Source of the DNA: Campylobacteraceae bacterium
GTDB lineage: Bacteria > Campylobacterota > Campylobacteria > Campylobacterales > Sulfurovaceae
Direction: 5' to 3'
DNA length: 35,816 nt
NCBI GenBank assembly: GCA_027056485.1
Contig: JALUKQ010000047.1
Coordinates: 1-35,816, forward strand
Part shown: positions 33,460 through 35,816 of the stretch, one piece after another
Layout of the letters: each line of letters opens with the position of its first letter
Position numbering within the stretch: position 1 is the first letter of the stretch
Position numbers and translations under genes: made by a program
The notes under the pieces: generated by a model
The model's database searches: none
Told to the model about the DNA's origin: nothing
Seen by the model: the letters and a program-made list of their open reading frames with translations, nothing else

Positions 33460-34706
33460 TATGATGCGACCTCCAATATATAAGATTTAATGTATGGATA
33501 GATTTCACTTAACTCAGGTCCATCACCTGTATTAGTTAAGATTTGACGAAGTACTATTAAGATATCTTTCTCTTCTAGTCCACTGTTAGTCATGATATGT
33601 TCTTTAAATGTATCATAATTTTCAAAATAGGGTGCTTGGTTAATAACTTTTTCTAAAATATTCATCTGCTCACCCCATTTTCCAGAGAAATCTTTAGGTG
33701 AAAATATAGGGCGAATTTTTGTCTCTAACTCATTGATGGTGCTACACTCTTGCAGATAAACCTTTGCAAGTTTTCCAATATCTGCATCGGCAAAACCAAA
33801 AAGTGTAGAGAGCTTTTTGTCATCTATCATTTTTAGATGCTCACGGTTAATGGAGCGTAGTTGTTCTAAGTCAAAGGTAACGTCTGATTTTGATATGCTG
33901 TTCAAATCAAACCACTCAATAGCTTCAGGAAGTGTAAATATCTCTTTTGGAGCATTTGGATTTCCTAAAACCAATAAATAATTTAAAATAGCATCAGGAA
34001 TAAATCCATCTTGAAATAGCTCTTTAACGGATATATTATTAGTTATAGTTGGTATATGAGCATACTCTGTAGTATTTTCATACCCTAAAAGATTTTTTAT
34101 ATGTATCTGTTTGAGTGTACCTAAAAGATGTTCCTCTTCACGTATAACTAAGCTTATATTACTCATCATATCATCAGCTGCAATAGCAAAGTTGGCTGTG
34201 GGTGTGGTATCTGCTTTTAAAATAACAAAAGAGCCTATCTCTTTAGCTGTAGCTATTAAATTACCTTTTATTAAGTCACTATAGCTTATGTTACTCTTAG
34301 GCTCTTTAACTCGAATTACAAATTTTTCAGCAGATTTTTTAAGTTCATTATACTCTTCAGGCTTAAGATTCTCGCACCCTGCTGAACAAGAAGAGGCTAA
34401 CTCTTTATTCTCATTGATACATTTACATACAAATGCTTTTTCATCTTTTAGTAGACGAAGTGCTAGTGTTTGATGCAGATTCAGATGTTCACTCTGATGA
34501 AAGACAGCATCATGTTTAAGTGCAAACTTTTCTAAAATCATCATGATTTCTGTATCCTTACCAGTAATATTTTGCTCTTTATCACCATCTTCTATACGTA
34601 TTAAAAATGGCTCACCTTTTTGTTGTGCAACCAAGTAGTTAAATATGGCAACTCTAAGGTTAGCTATGTGCATGTCACCAGTTGGTGACGGGGCAAATCG
34701 AAGCAT
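33459..34706 (-). CDS. gltX: glutamyl-tRNA synthetase homologue lacking KMSKS
   Basis: 415 residues, against about 430-470 for normal GluRS. Clear family match: LRFAPSPTGDMHIANLR (2-18), LIRIEDGDKE, a zinc-type CKC...CSAGC (94-111), YAHIPTI, FIPDAILNYLLVLGNP and an anticodon-binding C-terminal domain. Several catalytic parts are changed. HIGH reads HIAN. The GEDH-x-SNTP segment reads EEEHLLGTLKQ. After HIPTIT (217-222) the chain goes straight to NNISVKELF, so about ten residues holding KMSKR are gone. AGGAGA precedes the ATG. Order gltX-yggT-slt as in Campylobacter, where two gltX genes exist. It may be inactive, decaying or reused; GluQ-RS is unlikely because that form lacks the C-terminal domain. 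Confidence 0.85.
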   Translation of the reverse strand: MLRFAPSPTGDMHIANLRVAIFNYLVAQQKGEPFLIRIEDGDKEQNITGKDTEIMMILEKFALKHDAVFHQSEHLNLHQTLALRLLKDEKAFVCKCINENKELASSCSAGCENLKPEEYNELKKSAEKFVIRVKEPKSNISYSDLIKGNLIATAKEIGSFVILKADTTPTANFAIAADDMMSNISLVIREEEHLLGTLKQIHIKNLLGYENTTEYAHIPTITNNISVKELFQDGFIPDAILNYLLVLGNPNAPKEIFTLPEAIEWFDLNSISKSDVTFDLEQLRSINREHLKMIDDKKLSTLFGFADADIGKLAKVYLQECSTINELETKIRPIFSPKDFSGKWGEQMNILEKVINQAPYFENYDTFKEHIMTNSGLEEKDILIVLRQILTNTGDGPELSEIYPYIKSYILEVAS

Positions 34707-34732
34707 TCTTTCTCCTGAAAATTATTAGGCGT

Positions 34733-34738
34733 ATTATA
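34733..34738 (-). promoter_or_regulatory. -10 box of gltX
   Basis: TATAAT on the minus strand, 26 bases before the ATG at 34706, with AGGAGA (34711-34716) between. Confidence 0.55.
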
Positions 34739-34813
34739 GGGGATTTTTGTTGAAATTGGTATAAAATATTACATAACAAAACAATAAGCACTAATTGGCT
34801 AAAATACACCCCT

Positions 34814-34819
34814 TATAAT
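34814..34819 (+). promoter_or_regulatory. -10 box of glnS
   Basis: TATAAT, 121 bases before the glnS ATG, so the mRNA would have a leader of about 115 nt that contains the hairpin element. Confidence 0.5.
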
Positions 34820-34840
34820 AGTCTTCTTGAAAAACTATTT

Positions 34841-34891
34841 GGAATCGGAGACTTTAGTCCTGAATAAGACGAGGCTAAAGCCATCGGTTCC
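34841..34891 (+). repeat. 51-nt hairpin in the glnS leader
   Basis: Near-complete inverted repeat: stem of about 22 positions, 18 paired counting G-U pairs, with a 7-base loop. The core ACTTTAG / CTAAAG is perfect and the foot is GGAA / TTCC. GGAGACT (34847-34853) can instead pair with AGTCTCC (34913-34919) next to the glnS ribosome-binding site (AAAAGG, 34925-34930), giving two competing folds. It may be a mobile palindrome, a regulatory leader, or both. Confidence 0.6.
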
Positions 34892-34940
34892 TAGTTTTGC
34901 ACGATTTCTAATAGTCTCCAAATCAAAAGGTTTAATAATA

Positions 34941-35816
34941 ATGGAAAATAAGAGCAAAGATTTTTTACGTAGAATAGTTGAAGAGGATTTAAATGCAGGT
35001 AAATACCAAGAGGTAGTCACAAGGTTTCCACCTGAGCCAAATGGTTTTCCACATATTGGTCACGCCAAATCTATCGCTATCAATTTTGGAATTGCCAAAG
35101 ATTATCAAGGTCACTGTAACCTAAGAATGGATGACACCAACCCCACAACTGAAGATACACAATATGTTGAAGCTCTTAAAGATGCAGTTCAGTGGCTAGG
35201 CTTTGAGTGGGATAAAAATGTACGTTATACCTCTGATTACTTTCCTAAACTTTACGCTTATGCAATAGAACTTATTAAAATGGGTAAAGCGTATGTCGAC
35301 AGTACAAGTGAAGAGGAGATGCGTGAACTCCGTGGAACAGTGATCCAAGCAGGAAAAAGAAGCAAATATGCTGATAGAACGGTAGAAGAGAATTTAGAAC
35401 TTTTTGAGCGAATGAAAAATGGCGAGTTTAAAGATGGAGAACATGTCTTAAGAGCCAAAATTGACATGTCTGCTTCTAATATGAAAATGCGTGACCCACT
35501 CCTTTACCGAATCCGTCATGCACACCATTTTAGAGCAGGAGATGAGTGGGCTATTTATCCTATGTATGACTTTGCTCACTGTCTCTCTGATTATATTGAA
35601 GGGGTTTCTCACTCTATCTGTACATTAGAGTTTGAAAACAACCGTGACATCTATAATTGGGTCTTAGATACGTTAGGATTAAAGCCTACAAGACCTTATC
35701 AGCATGAGTTTGCAAGACTTGGTATAAACTATACTGTTATGAGTAAAAGAAAGCTTTTAGAGTTGGTAGAGGGTGGTCAAGTGAATGGTTGGGACGACCC
35801 AAGAATGCCAACTATC
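34941..35816 (+). CDS. glnS: glutaminyl-tRNA synthetase, 5' part
   Basis: First 292 residues; the window ends inside the gene, and the usual length is about 550. GlnRS features: [20 protein letters not shown] with an intact [31 protein letters not shown], [21 protein letters not shown] [32 protein letters not shown], and VMSKRKL (KMSKS). It charges tRNA-Gln directly with glutamine. Most Campylobacterota that I know lack GlnRS and make Gln-tRNA from Glu-tRNA with GatCAB, so this gene was probably gained by transfer. It is divergent from the degenerate gltX. Confidence 0.95.
   Translation, partial: MENKSKDFLRRIVEEDLNAGKYQEVVTRFPPEPNGFPHIGHAKSIAINFGIAKDYQGHCNLRMDDTNPTTEDTQYVEALKDAVQWLGFEWDKNVRYTSDYFPKLYAYAIELIKMGKAYVDSTSEEEMRELRGTVIQAGKRSKYADRTVEENLELFERMKNGEFKDGEHVLRAKIDMSASNMKMRDPLLYRIRHAHHFRAGDEWAIYPMYDFAHCLSDYIEGVSHSICTLEFENNRDIYNWVLDTLGLKPTRPYQHEFARLGINYTVMSKRKLLELVEGGQVNGWDDPRMPTI

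Noticed and set aside
34835-35020. 61-codon reading frame on the minus strand over the glnS leader and start
   Set aside because: It lies antisense to glnS and its first half is just the reverse strand of the leader hairpin; no ribosome-binding site supports it.

Overview
The window reads as a chromosomal segment of a mesophilic Campylobacterota (epsilonproteobacterial) bacterium of the Sulfurovum/Sulfurimonas type. The DNA is AT-rich and genes are tightly packed, often overlapping by 1 to 11 bases. Two blocks have the gene order I know from Campylobacter: fabZ-lpxA-clpX-mreB-mreC, and (small Cys protein)-fbp-mobB-lipoprotein-slt-yggT-gltX. The genus is an inference. I saw no tRNA, rRNA, CRISPR array or transposase gene.

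Layout. Bases 1-4670 are accessory: an unknown exported protein, a CHAT-type protease domain that stops before its C-terminal helices, a DUF234-type ATPase, and a secreted protein built from pre-peptidase (PPC) domains and DUF285 repeats. Bases 4672-11358 are mostly housekeeping: a DHH phosphoesterase with an Rrf2 regulator, rpsO, grpE, dnaK, an EEP-family phosphatase/nuclease with a pseudouridine synthase, and a free-standing chorismate mutase. Bases 11378-16861 hold two lipoproteins, a DUF255 thioredoxin-like protein that has lost its CxxC, dsbD and a CvfB-like S1 protein. Bases 16867-19928 are a 969-residue STAND ATPase with TPR repeats, bracketed by two copies of a REP-like hairpin. Bases 20016-23068 hold a 41-codon gene, a HIT protein and a non-flagellar MotA/MotB-like pair with a 64-residue protein behind it. 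Bases 23124-28578 run leftward: queH, fabZ, lpxA, clpX, mreB, mreC (queuosine, lipid A, proteolysis, cell shape). Bases 28732-34706 hold an unknown protein and the fbp...gltX block. The right edge cuts into glnS.

Main points. (1) The GluRS homologue gltX has lost the KMSKS segment and altered HIGH, and stands back to back with an intact glnS; an acquired direct glutamine-charging enzyme may have released the second GluRS from selection. (2) queH has no ATG, GTG or TTG for its first 176 codons and appears to start at ATT behind a good Shine-Dalgarno sequence. (3) The glnS leader can form a 51-nt hairpin and a competing pairing, and a relative of this element lies upstream of grpE. (4) REP-like hairpins flank the STAND-TPR gene, and a truncated CHAT domain sits 15 kb away. 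(5) A stator-like MotA/MotB pair with long coiled coils follows the mre genes. (6) Two genes under 50 codons, at 11378-11527 and 20016-20141, have clear translation signals.
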